A stretch of 64,000 bases of DNA from DASPPM01 sp052143835 (GTDB lineage: Bacteria > Pseudomonadota > Alphaproteobacteria > JACZXZ01): the NCBI GenBank assembly GCA_052143835.1, contig JBKQRV010000104.1:1-64000 (forward strand), written 5' to 3'. How positions within the stretch are numbered: position 1 is the stretch's first letter; the number at the start of each line of letters is the position of its first letter. Both the position numbers and the translations under genes were made by a program. Positions 16,412-24,448 of the stretch are shown piece by piece. The notes beneath the pieces were generated by a model. That model was not told the origin of the DNA. It ran no database searches and worked only from the letters and a program-made list of their open reading frames with translations.

Positions 16412-17257
16412 ATGGCCAAACGCCCGCTCTCCTACTGTGCCGCCGAGGTGCGGCGTCATGATCCCGACCGCTTTCTGACGGCGCTCTTTGCCCCGCGCGA
16501 GCGGCGCGAGGATCTGTTCACGCTCTATGCCTTCAATTTGGAGGTGGCGAAGACGCGCGAAGTGGCGAGCGAGCCGCTGTTGGGACGCATTCGCCTCGAG
16601 TGGTGGCGCGAGACGATCGAGGAAATCTATGCGGGCGAGCCGCGGCGCCATGCGGTGGCGCTGCCGCTGGCGGAGCTCGTCGAGCGCGCGCGCCTCACGC
16701 GCGCGCACTTCGACCGCCTCATCGAGGCGCGCGAGCAGGACTTCGAGGAGGCGCCGCCGGCCGATCTCGCGGCCCTCGAGAGCTACGCCGCCGGCACCTC
16801 GGCATCTCTCGTGGCCTTGGCACTCGAGACGCTCGGGGTGCGGGGCGAGGCGGCGACGGCGGCTGCCAACGCGCTCGGCGTCGGTTGGGCGCTTGCCGGA
16901 CTCCTCCGCGCAGTTCCCTTCCATGCCCGCCAACGCCGGCTTTATCTGCCGGGCGATCTCATGGCCGCGGCGGGAGTAGAGGCGAGCGAGCTTTTCGAGT
17001 GCCGCAGCAGCCGCGGCCTCGCGACCGTGGCGTCCCGCATCGCCGAGCGCGCCGAGCTGCATTTGGCCGAGCTCGGACGTCAGCGTGAAGCGCTTCCCCG
17101 CAGCGCCGTGCCGGCACTGCTGCCGGCCGTGCTTGCCCGTGCCCATCTTGCCGCGCTCAGGCGTGCCGGCCACGACCCTTTTGCCTTCAAGGCGCGGCGC
17201 AAGCACCCGCTCGATACCCTGCGCGTGGCAGCCGCGGCACTCAGCGGACGCTACTGA
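16412..17257 (+). CDS. Squalene/phytoene synthase-fold protein, NDUFAF6-like complex I assembly factor
   Basis: 281 aa. The start at 16412 precedes MAKRPLSYCAAEVRRHDPDRFLTALFAP. The fold resembles squalene/phytoene synthases, but the first Asp-rich motif is missing: the corresponding stretch reads YAFNLEVAKTREVASEPLLG and then RLEWWRETIEEIY. This matches the NDUFAF6 (C8orf38) subgroup, which assists assembly of respiratory complex I. The second Asp motif is likewise degenerate (GLLRAVPFHARQRRLYLPGD). Prenyl-synthase activity is therefore unlikely. It is convergent with trmFO (6-base gap). Confidence 0.8.
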   Translation: MAKRPLSYCAAEVRRHDPDRFLTALFAPRERREDLFTLYAFNLEVAKTREVASEPLLGRIRLEWWRETIEEIYAGEPRRHAVALPLAELVERARLTRAHFDRLIEAREQDFEEAPPADLAALESYAAGTSASLVALALETLGVRGEAATAAANALGVGWALAGLLRAVPFHARQRRLYLPGDLMAAAGVEASELFECRSSRGLATVASRIAERAELHLAELGRQREALPRSAVPALLPAVLARAHLAALRRAGHDPFAFKARRKHPLDTLRVAAAALSGRY

Positions 17258-17263
17258 GCGAGA

Positions 17264-18616
17264 CTATTCCGCCGCCGCCGCGCGCGCCGTTCCCAACCAA
17301 ATGTCGAGCTCGGCGAGCGCGCGCTCGGCGAGGGCCCGCTTGCGCTCACGCCCGCGCTCGCGCGTCTCGAGTGCTGGAAAAAGGCCGAAATTCACGTTCA
17401 TGGGTTGGAACGTGGCGGCGTCGGCTCCGCCCGTGATGTGGCCGAGAAGGGCGCCGAGTGCCGTGGTGAGGGGCGGGGGCGCGAGCCGCCGGCCCCGCTT
17501 GCCCGCTGCCGCGAAGCGGCCGGCGAGCAAGCCGATCGCAGCACTCTCGACGTAGCCTTCCACCCCGGTCAACTGGCCGGCAAAGCGCAGCCGCGGCATC
17601 GCCTTCAATCGGAGCTCGCGGTCGAGAAGCTTCGGGCTGTTGAGGAAAGTATTGCGGTGGAGTCCGCCGAGCCGCGCGAACTCGGCGCGCGCGAGGCCCG
17701 GGATCATGCGGAAGATGCGGAGCTGCTCGCCATGCTTGAGCTTGGTCTGGAAGCCGACGATGTTGTAGAGGGTGCCGAGCGCGTTGTCCTGGCGCAGCTG
17801 GACCACGGCATGGGCGCGTCTTCCCGTGCGCGGATCGGTGAGCCCCACCGGTTTCATGGGTCCGAAGGCGAGGGTGTCCCGGCCGCGCGCCGCCATTACC
17901 TCGATCGGCAGGCAGCCCTCGAAATATGGCGTCTTCTCCTCCCACGCGTGGAACGAGGTCTTCTCGCCGGCAAGGAGCGCCTCCACGAACGCGTAATATT
18001 GCTCGCGATCGAGCGGGCAGTTGATGTAGTCGACGCCGTCGCCCTTGTCGTAGCGCGACTGGAACCAGGCAATATCGAAGTCGATCGATTCCTCGTAGAC
18101 GATGGGAGCGATCGCGTCGAAGAAGGCGAGCGCGTCCTCGCCCGTGAGCCGGGAGATGGCCTCCGCCAGTGCGGGCGAGGTGAGGGGACCCGTCGCGACG
18201 ATGACCTCGTCCCACTCGGCGGGCGGCAGGCCGGCGATCTCGCCGCGCTCGATCGCGACCAGCGGCTCCGCCGCGAGGGCCTGCTGGACCGCACCCGAGA
18301 ACCCCTCGCGATCGACGGCGAGCGCGCCGCCCGCCGGCACCTTGTGGGCATCGGCCGCCGCGAGGATGAGCGAGGCAGAGCGGCGCATCTCCTCGTGGAG
18401 AAGCCCGACCGCATTGTAGCTGCGGTCGTCCGAGCGGAAGGAGTTGGAGCACACGAGCTCGGCGAGACGATCCGTCCGGTGGACGTCCGTCATGCGCAGG
18501 GGGCGCATCTCGTGCAGCACGACAGGAACGCCCGCGCGCGCGAGCTGCCATGCCGCCTCGCTGCCCGCAAGGCCGCCGCCGATCACACGAACGGGATGGG
18601 CCGACGTGGCGCTCAT
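17264..18616 (-). CDS. trmFO: Methylenetetrahydrofolate-tRNA (uracil-5-)-methyltransferase TrmFO
   Basis: 450 aa from the ATG at 18616 (further in-frame ATGs at 18628 and 18652 are possible). The FAD-binding start VRVIGGGLAGSEAAWQLA is followed by TrmFO/Gid hallmarks: VLHEMRP, ELVCSNSFRSDD, CPLDREQYYAF, EEKTPYFEGCLPIE, FGPMKPVGL and QLTGVEGYVESAA. It forms m5U54 in tRNA using folate and FAD. Length and motifs are normal. Confidence 0.96.
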   Translation of the reverse strand: MSATSAHPVRVIGGGLAGSEAAWQLARAGVPVVLHEMRPLRMTDVHRTDRLAELVCSNSFRSDDRSYNAVGLLHEEMRRSASLILAAADAHKVPAGGALAVDREGFSGAVQQALAAEPLVAIERGEIAGLPPAEWDEVIVATGPLTSPALAEAISRLTGEDALAFFDAIAPIVYEESIDFDIAWFQSRYDKGDGVDYINCPLDREQYYAFVEALLAGEKTSFHAWEEKTPYFEGCLPIEVMAARGRDTLAFGPMKPVGLTDPRTGRRAHAVVQLRQDNALGTLYNIVGFQTKLKHGEQLRIFRMIPGLARAEFARLGGLHRNTFLNSPKLLDRELRLKAMPRLRFAGQLTGVEGYVESAAIGLLAGRFAAAGKRGRRLAPPPLTTALGALLGHITGGADAATFQPMNVNFGLFPALETRERGRERKRALAERALAELDIWLGTARAAAAE

Positions 18617-18772
18617 GAGGCAGGACATAGTCCTCCCTGCTGGGGCTGGCAACCGGCTCGATCGTCACCGACTCGCTCGACGAAGTCATTGACCGGAGTG
18701 CCGGGGGGTGGGAGGATTTGAGGCGGCCCGCGGGACGGGATACCGGACGACATCACGCTGGGGAGGTGTCCG

Positions 18773-19585
18773 ATGAATGTCCGATTGGCCTTCATCTCGG
18801 CAATGCTGGCAATTGCGTTTGCGCCTGCTTCGCAGGCAGCACCGCAGCTGCTCGGTCTGGTGGCGAGCGCCGAGCCCATTCCGATGACCTGCGAGGGTGG
18901 GAAGTGCAGCGCCGAGATTTCGGCATTCTGCCTGGAGCAGAGCCGCAGCGGTCCGCTCGACGGCACGGCGTATGAGGCCGTCGATTGGCGCGGCTTGACG
19001 CTCGTCGCGACCGCGGCGGACGGCAGCGTCCGCAGGCTCCCCGCCTCGCCTTACCTCCGCGTCACCAGCGCGCGCAGCTATAGTGCCGTCACGGCGAGCA
19101 TCGACGAGGAGGTGCGCGAGAGCCTGGGTGCGGAGAAGCTCGCCCTCGCGGTGGCGCCGCGCGTCACGCTGGTGCCGGTCGCGACCGCCGGCGATCCCTC
19201 GCCGTTGACCGGCAAGGAGATCGCCGACGCCGTGGCGAATCTTCGCCCCATCGCCTCCGATGTCTTCGAGAGCGGCGAGCGCTCCGATATGGTCACCGCG
19301 CGCGTGCTCAACCGACTCATCAACGCGCTGCCGCGCGTGGCGGGCGGCGCCGCCCTCGACCTCGCCTCGCCCGACGGCTTGTGGGACAAGGTGGTAGGAA
19401 AGAGGCCTCGGCTCGAGCATACGGATGCCGGGATCGCCCAGGCAGCGCTCGCTTACGAGAGCTGCCGACGCGGCGCCCATTTCGTGCAGGGGCTCACCTT
19501 GCGGCGCTGCCTCGAGGCGAGCCATGACGCGCTCATGAGCTCGCTCAACGAGGAGTATTGGCGCATCGTCGGCGCCGGGAGCTGA
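18773..19585 (+). CDS. Secreted protein of unknown function, tandem paralogue A
   Basis: 270 aa with a signal peptide (MNVRLAFISAMLAIAFAPASQA). The mature protein starts APQLLGLVASAEPIPM and has conserved cysteines in TCEGGKCSAEISAFCLEQ near the N-terminus and ESCRRG and RRCLEASHDAL near the C-terminus. It is homologous along its length to the next gene (19612-20409). A GGGGAGGTG ribosome binding site precedes the ATG. I do not recognise the family. It is expected in the periplasm, probably disulfide-stabilised. Confidence 0.8.
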   Translation: MNVRLAFISAMLAIAFAPASQAAPQLLGLVASAEPIPMTCEGGKCSAEISAFCLEQSRSGPLDGTAYEAVDWRGLTLVATAADGSVRRLPASPYLRVTSARSYSAVTASIDEEVRESLGAEKLALAVAPRVTLVPVATAGDPSPLTGKEIADAVANLRPIASDVFESGERSDMVTARVLNRLINALPRVAGGAALDLASPDGLWDKVVGKRPRLEHTDAGIAQAALAYESCRRGAHFVQGLTLRRCLEASHDALMSSLNEEYWRIVGAGS

Positions 19586-19611
19586 GCGCCGAGTGCCGAG
19601 GGGAGGGTAGA

Positions 19612-20409
19612 ATGAGGGTCGGGTTCGTTTGCATGGCGGCAGGGGCCAGCCTTGGGCTCTTCGCTGGGAGTGCCGGCGCTGCACCGCAGATGCTCGGCGT
19701 CGTCGCGAGTGCCGAGCCGGTGCCCATGCATTGCGAGGATGGCGTCTGCCGCGCGGAGCTCTCCGCCTTCTGCCTGCAGAAAGAGCGCACCATGCCCGAG
19801 GACGGCACGTCTTACGACGCGCTCGAGCCCGAGAAGCTGGCCCTCGTGGTCAAGGGCGCCGACGGCTCGGTGCACACACTTCCGGCGGGAGGCCTCAGCA
19901 TCGAGAGCCGGCGCAGCCAGGTCGCGGTCGAAGTGAGCCTGCCGGAGAGCGTTGCCCACGAGCTCGGCGCGGTCGAGCTCGCGGTCAAGGTGGCGCCCGA
20001 TCTCGCCCTCATCCCGGCCGTCGCGGCAAACGACCCGAGCCCGTTCCGTCCCGCGGAGGTCGCCCGCGCGCGCGATACGCTCGCCACCGCCGACGTCCTC
20101 TTCGCGCGCGATGGCGCGCGCACGCGCATGGCTCATCTCCTGAACCGGCTCATCAACGCCTTGCCGGGAGACACCGGCGCCGATCCCGCGAATGCCGAGC
20201 AAGCGTGGCAACGCGTGACGGGAACTCCGTCTCCCCTTGCCGCGAGCGACCCCGTGCTGTCCGAGGCCGCGCAGATCTACGAGAGCTGCCGCCTCGGCCT
20301 GGCCGATATCTGGCCGCCGGGCCTGCGCCGCTGCCTCGAGGTCAGCCACGACGCGGTCATGGGCGGCCTCAACGCCGACTTCTGGAACATCGTCGGCACG
20401 GGAAGCTAG
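19612..20409 (+). CDS. Secreted protein of unknown function, tandem paralogue B
   Basis: 265 aa from the ATG at 19612, preceded by GGGGAGGG. The signal peptide (CMAAGASLGLFAGSAGA) is followed by APQMLGVVASAEPVPM. The same cysteine plan as paralogue A is kept (HCEDGVCRAELSAFCLQK; ESCRLG; RRCLEVSHDAV), as is the shared core LLNRLINALPGDTG. The TAG stop is part of a CTAG that begins an inverted-repeat element (20406-20580), so the natural 3' end may have been altered by that insertion. Function unknown. Confidence 0.8.
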   Translation: MRVGFVCMAAGASLGLFAGSAGAAPQMLGVVASAEPVPMHCEDGVCRAELSAFCLQKERTMPEDGTSYDALEPEKLALVVKGADGSVHTLPAGGLSIESRRSQVAVEVSLPESVAHELGAVELAVKVAPDLALIPAVAANDPSPFRPAEVARARDTLATADVLFARDGARTRMAHLLNRLINALPGDTGADPANAEQAWQRVTGTPSPLAASDPVLSEAAQIYESCRLGLADIWPPGLRRCLEVSHDAVMGGLNADFWNIVGTGS

Positions 20410-20580
20410 CGTCCTGGTTCTGAAATTCGCGACATCAGGAAAACACGTGTCATTGCGAGGCGCCCGAAGGGCGCCGAAGCAATCCAGAACGCGTCTCGCG
20501 TCTCGCGCCCTGGATTGCTTCGCTGCGCTCGCAATGACGGTTATTTCCGGTTGAGGCGAACTTCCGAATCGCGACACTAG
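20406..20580. repeat. CTAG-ended inverted-repeat element (MITE-like), copy A
   Basis: 175 bp. Both ends begin CTAG and are imperfect inverted repeats, about 19 of the first 25 positions matching (left CTAGCGTCCTGGTTCTGAAA; right, read inward, CTAGTGTCGCGATTCGGAAG). Inside is a nested inverted repeat around TCATTGCGAGG and CGCAATGAC. It is closely related to the 176-bp element at 36329-36504. It encodes nothing. Confidence 0.8.
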
Positions 20581-20590
20581 CGTCAGCCGC

Positions 20591-20974
20591 TCACGCCGCG
20601 AGAATTCGCCTTACCCGCTCCGGCTCCAAGGCGATGAGCTTGATCAGCGCCTCGATGGTTTCGTCCGGCTCGCGCGTTCCTTGCTCCCAATTCTGCAAGG
20701 TACGCAGCGAGAAATGGTAGGCGCGCGCGAATTCGGCCTGCGACATGTTGAGCGCGCGACGGACGAGCCGAATTTTGTGACGCGTCGTGAGTCGCTTGGA
20801 GCGGACGCGAAAGAGGAGCTTGATGCGCGCGGGCGTGAGGTCCGGGGCGGCATCCGCATTCTCGAGGATCTGGCGTGCTATGTCCTCGTCGGACATGGCA
20901 TCGATCCTCTTCCAATCGATCGTCGCCGCAGCGGCGGCCGCGGCTTTCCTGCTCACTTTGGTAACGGCAGCCAT
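20591..20974 (-). CDS. XRE-type helix-turn-helix antitoxin paired with BrnT
   Basis: 127 aa. The C-terminal half is an HTH of the XRE/Cro type (ALNMSQAEFARAYHFSLRTLQNWEQGTREP, about residues 73-101). The N-terminal part (KRIDAMSDEDIARQILENADAAPDLTP) is acidic and resembles BrnA-like linkers. The start overlaps the toxin gene's 3' end by 22 bases, the normal toxin-first arrangement of brnTA operons. It probably binds the palindrome at 21234-21248 and neutralises BrnT. Pairing of BrnT with an XRE protein rather than a ribbon-helix-helix BrnA is the less common form. Confidence 0.82.
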   Translation of the reverse strand: MAAVTKVSRKAAAAAAATIDWKRIDAMSDEDIARQILENADAAPDLTPARIKLLFRVRSKRLTTRHKIRLVRRALNMSQAEFARAYHFSLRTLQNWEQGTREPDETIEALIKLIALEPERVRRILAA

Positions 20975-21234
20975 TGCTTCTGTTCCCTGCTATTCGCCTT
21001 GCGCACCGAGATCAATCGGCACGTTTGGCCGCGAAGCGTGTAGACGCATACGAACATCCGGCCTTTCACCAATCCGTAGGCGATGCGGCGGACCTCGCCA
21101 TAGTCGCGGGGATCGCGCACGTCCGCTATGCGGTTCTCGATAACGATTCGGCCCACGGCCAACGGGACGCCGTGCTTGCTTTTATTCACTGCGTCCTTGG
21201 CGGGATCATATGCGAATTCCACGGCGAAGACCAT
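20953..21234 (-). CDS. brnT: BrnT family ribonuclease toxin
   Basis: 93 aa. Family features are the opening FAYDPAKDAVNKSKHGV, the central RIAYGLVKGRMFVCVYTLRG and the ending RLISVRKANSREQKQW. BrnT is a RelE-fold ribonuclease that slows growth by cutting RNA when its antitoxin is lost. It is upstream of its antitoxin on the same strand. Expression likely starts immediately upstream, where a perfect inverted repeat abuts the start codon. Confidence 0.88.
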   Translation of the reverse strand: MVFAVEFAYDPAKDAVNKSKHGVPLAVGRIVIENRIADVRDPRDYGEVRRIAYGLVKGRMFVCVYTLRGQTCRLISVRKANSREQKQWLPLPK

Positions 21235-21248
21235 ACGTCATTGACGTA
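21234..21248 (-). promoter_or_regulatory. Operator palindrome at the brnT start
   Basis: TACGTCA-T-TGACGTA: two perfect 7-base arms with a one-base centre, touching the brnT start codon. On the minus strand a GATAAT -10-like box lies directly upstream. The arrangement suggests a very short leader and autorepression by the toxin-antitoxin complex. Confidence 0.6.
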
Positions 21249-21277
21249 TTATCCCATAGCCGACATTGCCCGGAGCC

Positions 21278-21949
21278 TCAGCCCCCGGTGCTGCCGGCGA
21301 GCGCGCTGTAGCCGCTCCAGATGATCTCGATGCCGATGCAAAGCAAGATAAAGGCCGAGAGGCGCACGACCACGTTGGTGCCGCTCTCGCCGAGGCGTGC
21401 CACGATCGGCGCGGCGAAGCGATAGCAGACGAAGACCGTGGCGGAGATGGCGATTAGACCCGCGACGGCAGCACCTCCGATGAGGGCGAGATGGGCGAGA
21501 TCTCCCGTGGTACTCGGCCGTCGGCTGCCGAGCGTGATGGCGACCGCTATCGAACCGGGCCCAATGGTGAGCGGGAGCGTGAGGGGGTAGAAGGAATCGG
21601 CGGGTTTGGCCGGCCTGTCGTTGGCGGTGCCGGACGACGGTAACTCGCTCTCGTCGCCCTGATGGAGGAGCTTCCAGGCGAAGGAGGTAACCACGAGCCC
21701 GCCCGCGATACGCACGACGGGCAAGGTGATGCCGAAGAATTCGAGCACGTGCGAGCCGATGAAAAGCGAGCCGAGCAGCAGGAGGAAGCCGTTGAGCGCG
21801 ACGCGGGCGGCAAGCGCGTGCCGCTCCTCCTCGCTGCAATGCCGAGTGAGCCCGAGGAAGATCGGCGCTCCCCCGATGGGGTTCACGATGGGAAAGAGCG
21901 CGGCATAGACCAGGAGAAACGCGTTGACGAGGTCGCTCACGCCGCCCAC
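21278..21949 (-). CDS. MarC family membrane protein
   Basis: 223 aa with six hydrophobic segments. MarC/UPF0056 features are FLLVYAALFPIVNPIGGAPIFLGL at the N-terminus and FYPLTLPLTIGPGSIAVAITLG in the middle. The family's transport role is unresolved; an early link to multiple antibiotic resistance was not borne out. In several Rhizobiales a marC-type gene sits near ssb/gyrA; here it is 14 kb away from ssb. It lies 17 bases from the ligase gene upstream, so the two may share a transcript. Confidence 0.85.
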   Translation of the reverse strand: MGGVSDLVNAFLLVYAALFPIVNPIGGAPIFLGLTRHCSEEERHALAARVALNGFLLLLGSLFIGSHVLEFFGITLPVVRIAGGLVVTSFAWKLLHQGDESELPSSGTANDRPAKPADSFYPLTLPLTIGPGSIAVAITLGSRRPSTTGDLAHLALIGGAAVAGLIAISATVFVCYRFAAPIVARLGESGTNVVVRLSAFILLCIGIEIIWSGYSALAGSTGG

Positions 21950-21966
21950 CTTGCCCGCGCGCCCGC

Positions 21967-23661
21967 TTACGCCGTCTTCTGCGTCTTGAGGCCGAGGGTG
22001 CGGATGGTTTCCTCGCGCATGAGGAACTTCTGCACCTTGCCCGTCACCGTCATGGGGAAGCCGTCGACGAAGTGGACGTAGCGCGGGACCTTGTAATGCG
22101 CGATCTGGCCGCGGCAGAAGGCGCGGATCTCGTCGGCATTCGCCTGCTCGCCGGGCTTGAGCTTGATCCAGGCGCAGAGCTCCTCGCCGTATTTCTCATC
22201 GGGGACGCCGATCACCTGCACGTCGGCGACCTTGGGATGGCGGTAGAGGAACTCCTCGATCTCGCGCGGATAGACGTTCTCGCCGCCGCGGATCACCATG
22301 TCCTTGATGCGGCCGACGATGTTGCAATAGCCCTCGGCGTCGAGGGTGGCGAGATCGCCGGTATGCATCCAGCCCGCGCGGTCGATGGCCTCGGCCGTGC
22401 GCTCGGGGTCGTTCCAATAGCCGAGCATGACCGAGTAGCCGCGGGTGCAAAGCTCGCCCGGCTGGCCCGGCGGCACGATGCGGCCCTCGGCGTCCACGAT
22501 CTTCACCTCGACATGGGGATGGACGCGGCCGACGGTGCCGACGCGGCGCTCGAGCGCGTCGTCGTGCGCGCTCTGGAAGCTGACCGGGCTGGTCTCGGTC
22601 ATGCCGTAGCAGATGGTGACCTCGCGCATGCCCATGTCGGAGATGACGCGGCGCATGATCTCGATCGGGCAGGGCGAGCCGGCCATGATGCCGGTGCGCA
22701 GCGAGGAGAGGTCGTAGCCGGCGAAGTCGGGATGATTGAGCTCGGCCACGAACATGGTGGGGACGCCGTAGAGTGCCGTGCAGCGCTCGGCCGCCACCGT
22801 CGCCATGGTCGCCTCGGGATCGAAGCCTTCGGAGGGGTAGACCATCGCCGCCCCGTGGGTGATGCAGGCGAGATTGCCGAGCACCATGCCGAAGCAGTGA
22901 TAGAGCGGCACCGGGATGCAGACCCGGTCGGCCGGGCTCAAATGCATGGCCTCGCCGATGAAGAAGCCGTTGTTGAGGATGTTGTGGTGGGTGAGCGTGG
23001 CGCCCTTGGGGGCGCCGGTGGTGCCGCTGGTGAACTGGATGTTGATCGCGTCGTCGAACTGCAGAGTCTGCGCGAGCTCGGCGAGCCGCGCGCGCTCAGC
23101 AAGCCCCCCGCGGCGCGCCACCTCGGCGAAGCGGAGGAAGCCGGCCTCGGCCGCCTCGCCGAGATGGACGAGAAGACGCAAGCTCGGCAGGCGCTTGGCC
23201 GAGAGCGCGCCCGGCCGGCTCGCCGCAATCTCGGGCGCCAGCGTGCGCAGCATGCCGAGGTAGTCGCTGCTCTTGAAGCTGCCGGCGGTGACCAGCGCCT
23301 TGCACTCGACCTTGTTGAGCGCGTACTCGACCTCGGCCAGCCGGTAGGCCGGATTGATGTTGACGAGGATGATGCCGGCCTTGGCGGTGGCGAGCTGTGT
23401 TACCACCCATTCGGCGTTGTTGGGCGACCAGATGCCGAGCCGGTCGCCTGGCGCCAAGCCAAGGGCGAGGAGGCCGGCAGCAACGGCATCGACCCGCTCC
23501 TTGAGCTCGGCATAGCTCCAGCGCAGGTTCTCGTGGCGCACCACGAGCGCCGTCGAAGCGCCAAACCGCGCCACGACCTTGTCGAAATGCACGCCGATGG
23601 TGTCGCCGATCAGCGCTACGGCGCTGGCGCCGTGGACGTAGCTGCGCTCGAGCTTGGACAT
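21967..23661 (-). CDS. Acyl-CoA synthetase (AMP-forming), ACSF2/FadD-like
   Basis: 564 aa from the ATG at 23661, preceded by GGGAGGTG. Adenylating-enzyme motifs are present: P-loop IQFTSGTTGAPKGATLTH, TICYGMTETSPVSF (A5), the hinge NIVGRIKDMVIRGGENVYPREIEEFL (A8) and the catalytic Lys region MTVTGKVQK near the C-terminus. It activates a carboxylic acid to the acyl-CoA thioester. Neighbouring MaoC, acyl-CoA dehydrogenase and CoA-transferase genes indicate carboxylate or fatty acid catabolism. Chain length cannot be read from sequence. The open frame extends upstream to 24282, without domain support. Confidence 0.9.
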   Translation of the reverse strand: MSKLERSYVHGASAVALIGDTIGVHFDKVVARFGASTALVVRHENLRWSYAELKERVDAVAAGLLALGLAPGDRLGIWSPNNAEWVVTQLATAKAGIILVNINPAYRLAEVEYALNKVECKALVTAGSFKSSDYLGMLRTLAPEIAASRPGALSAKRLPSLRLLVHLGEAAEAGFLRFAEVARRGGLAERARLAELAQTLQFDDAINIQFTSGTTGAPKGATLTHHNILNNGFFIGEAMHLSPADRVCIPVPLYHCFGMVLGNLACITHGAAMVYPSEGFDPEATMATVAAERCTALYGVPTMFVAELNHPDFAGYDLSSLRTGIMAGSPCPIEIMRRVISDMGMREVTICYGMTETSPVSFQSAHDDALERRVGTVGRVHPHVEVKIVDAEGRIVPPGQPGELCTRGYSVMLGYWNDPERTAEAIDRAGWMHTGDLATLDAEGYCNIVGRIKDMVIRGGENVYPREIEEFLYRHPKVADVQVIGVPDEKYGEELCAWIKLKPGEQANADEIRAFCRGQIAHYKVPRYVHFVDGFPMTVTGKVQKFLMREETIRTLGLKTQKTA

Positions 23662-23795
23662 GGCGGCACCTCCCGGATTTTCCCCCATTATGGCACTGTC
23701 GCGCCGCGCCGGGCAGGGCATTCGCTTGCGGAGCAACGCGTGACACAACCCGCCCGGAAACGGACAGGGATGTGTTCCGACTCGAGCGACGGGCT

Positions 23796-23921
23796 TCAGC
23801 TCGCCGGCTCGACGCGGCTCTCGCGCTTGGGATCGAAGAGGTGAAGCCGCTCGGGGTCGATTGCGAGCGGCAGGATGTCGCCGGCCGCCGCCGCCGTCAC
23901 ATTCCTCGGCATTTCCGCGTC
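23796..23921 (-). pseudogene. Relic of a UgpC/MalK-type sugar ABC ATPase (C-terminal tail only)
   Basis: About 41 in-frame minus-strand codons end in a TGA at 23796. They translate to a tail that includes PLAIDPERLHLFDP and closes RESRVEPAS. This is the characteristic C-terminal end of UgpC/MalK-like ATPases (TOBE region). An in-frame TAA lies immediately upstream (23922-23924), and no ATPase body or sugar permease is present nearby. Codon usage still looks coding, so the decay or deletion may be fairly recent. Confidence 0.6.
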
Positions 23922-23937
23922 TTAGGTCAAAAGCTCG

Positions 23938-24432
23938 ATGCGGAGGTGGCGGGTGCCCGGCGATCTTGCGACAGCCTGGCTCCTCTATTTGCTGGCGCGC
24001 GGACATCGCAGGCGCGCCGATACCTTCGCACGTCTCGTCAAGGAGGCAAGCGCGCTCTTGCGCAGCCCTGGTCCGCCGCCGGCACGCGTGTCCGAGGGCC
24101 TGCTTGAGGCGGTCAAACGCAAGGTGGCGGCGCTCAAGTTGCGCAAGCGGCAAATCGACGCACTCCGCCGCCTCCTCGCCGCTCTCGAGCTCCAGCATCG
24201 CGAGCTTGCGCGGCTCGATGCCCAGCTCAAGGTTTTGGCACAACAGGACAACCCGATGCTCGCCGAGCCCGAAATCCGTCAAACGCTGGCGAGTGCGGAA
24301 GGCGGATTGCCCGCGGCACTCGCCGGCGCGCGCCAGGTCATCCGGAAGCTGGAGCGCCGGCTCGGCGAGCTCGAGGCGGATTATCGCGCAGAACTCGAAG
24401 CACTCGATCGCTTGCGCGCGGCGGGCCGCTAG
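23938..24432 (+). CDS. Predicted coiled-coil protein of unknown function
   Basis: 164 aa, plausible but unproven. Codon usage (GC-rich third positions) looks coding on this strand. The sequence is strongly helical and charged: RKRQIDALRRLLAALELQHR and RKLERRLGELEADYRAELEA give clear heptad character. An N-terminal hydrophobic stretch (AWLLYLLARG) is too short for a firm membrane call. It lies between the UgpC relic and the convergent MaoC gene. No family recognised. Confidence 0.5.
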   Translation: MRRWRVPGDLATAWLLYLLARGHRRRADTFARLVKEASALLRSPGPPPARVSEGLLEAVKRKVAALKLRKRQIDALRRLLAALELQHRELARLDAQLKVLAQQDNPMLAEPEIRQTLASAEGGLPAALAGARQVIRKLERRLGELEADYRAELEALDRLRAAGR

Positions 24433-24448
24433 ATAGCGCGCCGGGTCT

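Noticed and set aside
23662..24282. N-terminal extension of the acyl-CoA synthetase
   Set aside because: It is antisense to the coiled-coil ORF and lacks domain support; a good ribosome binding site precedes 23661.
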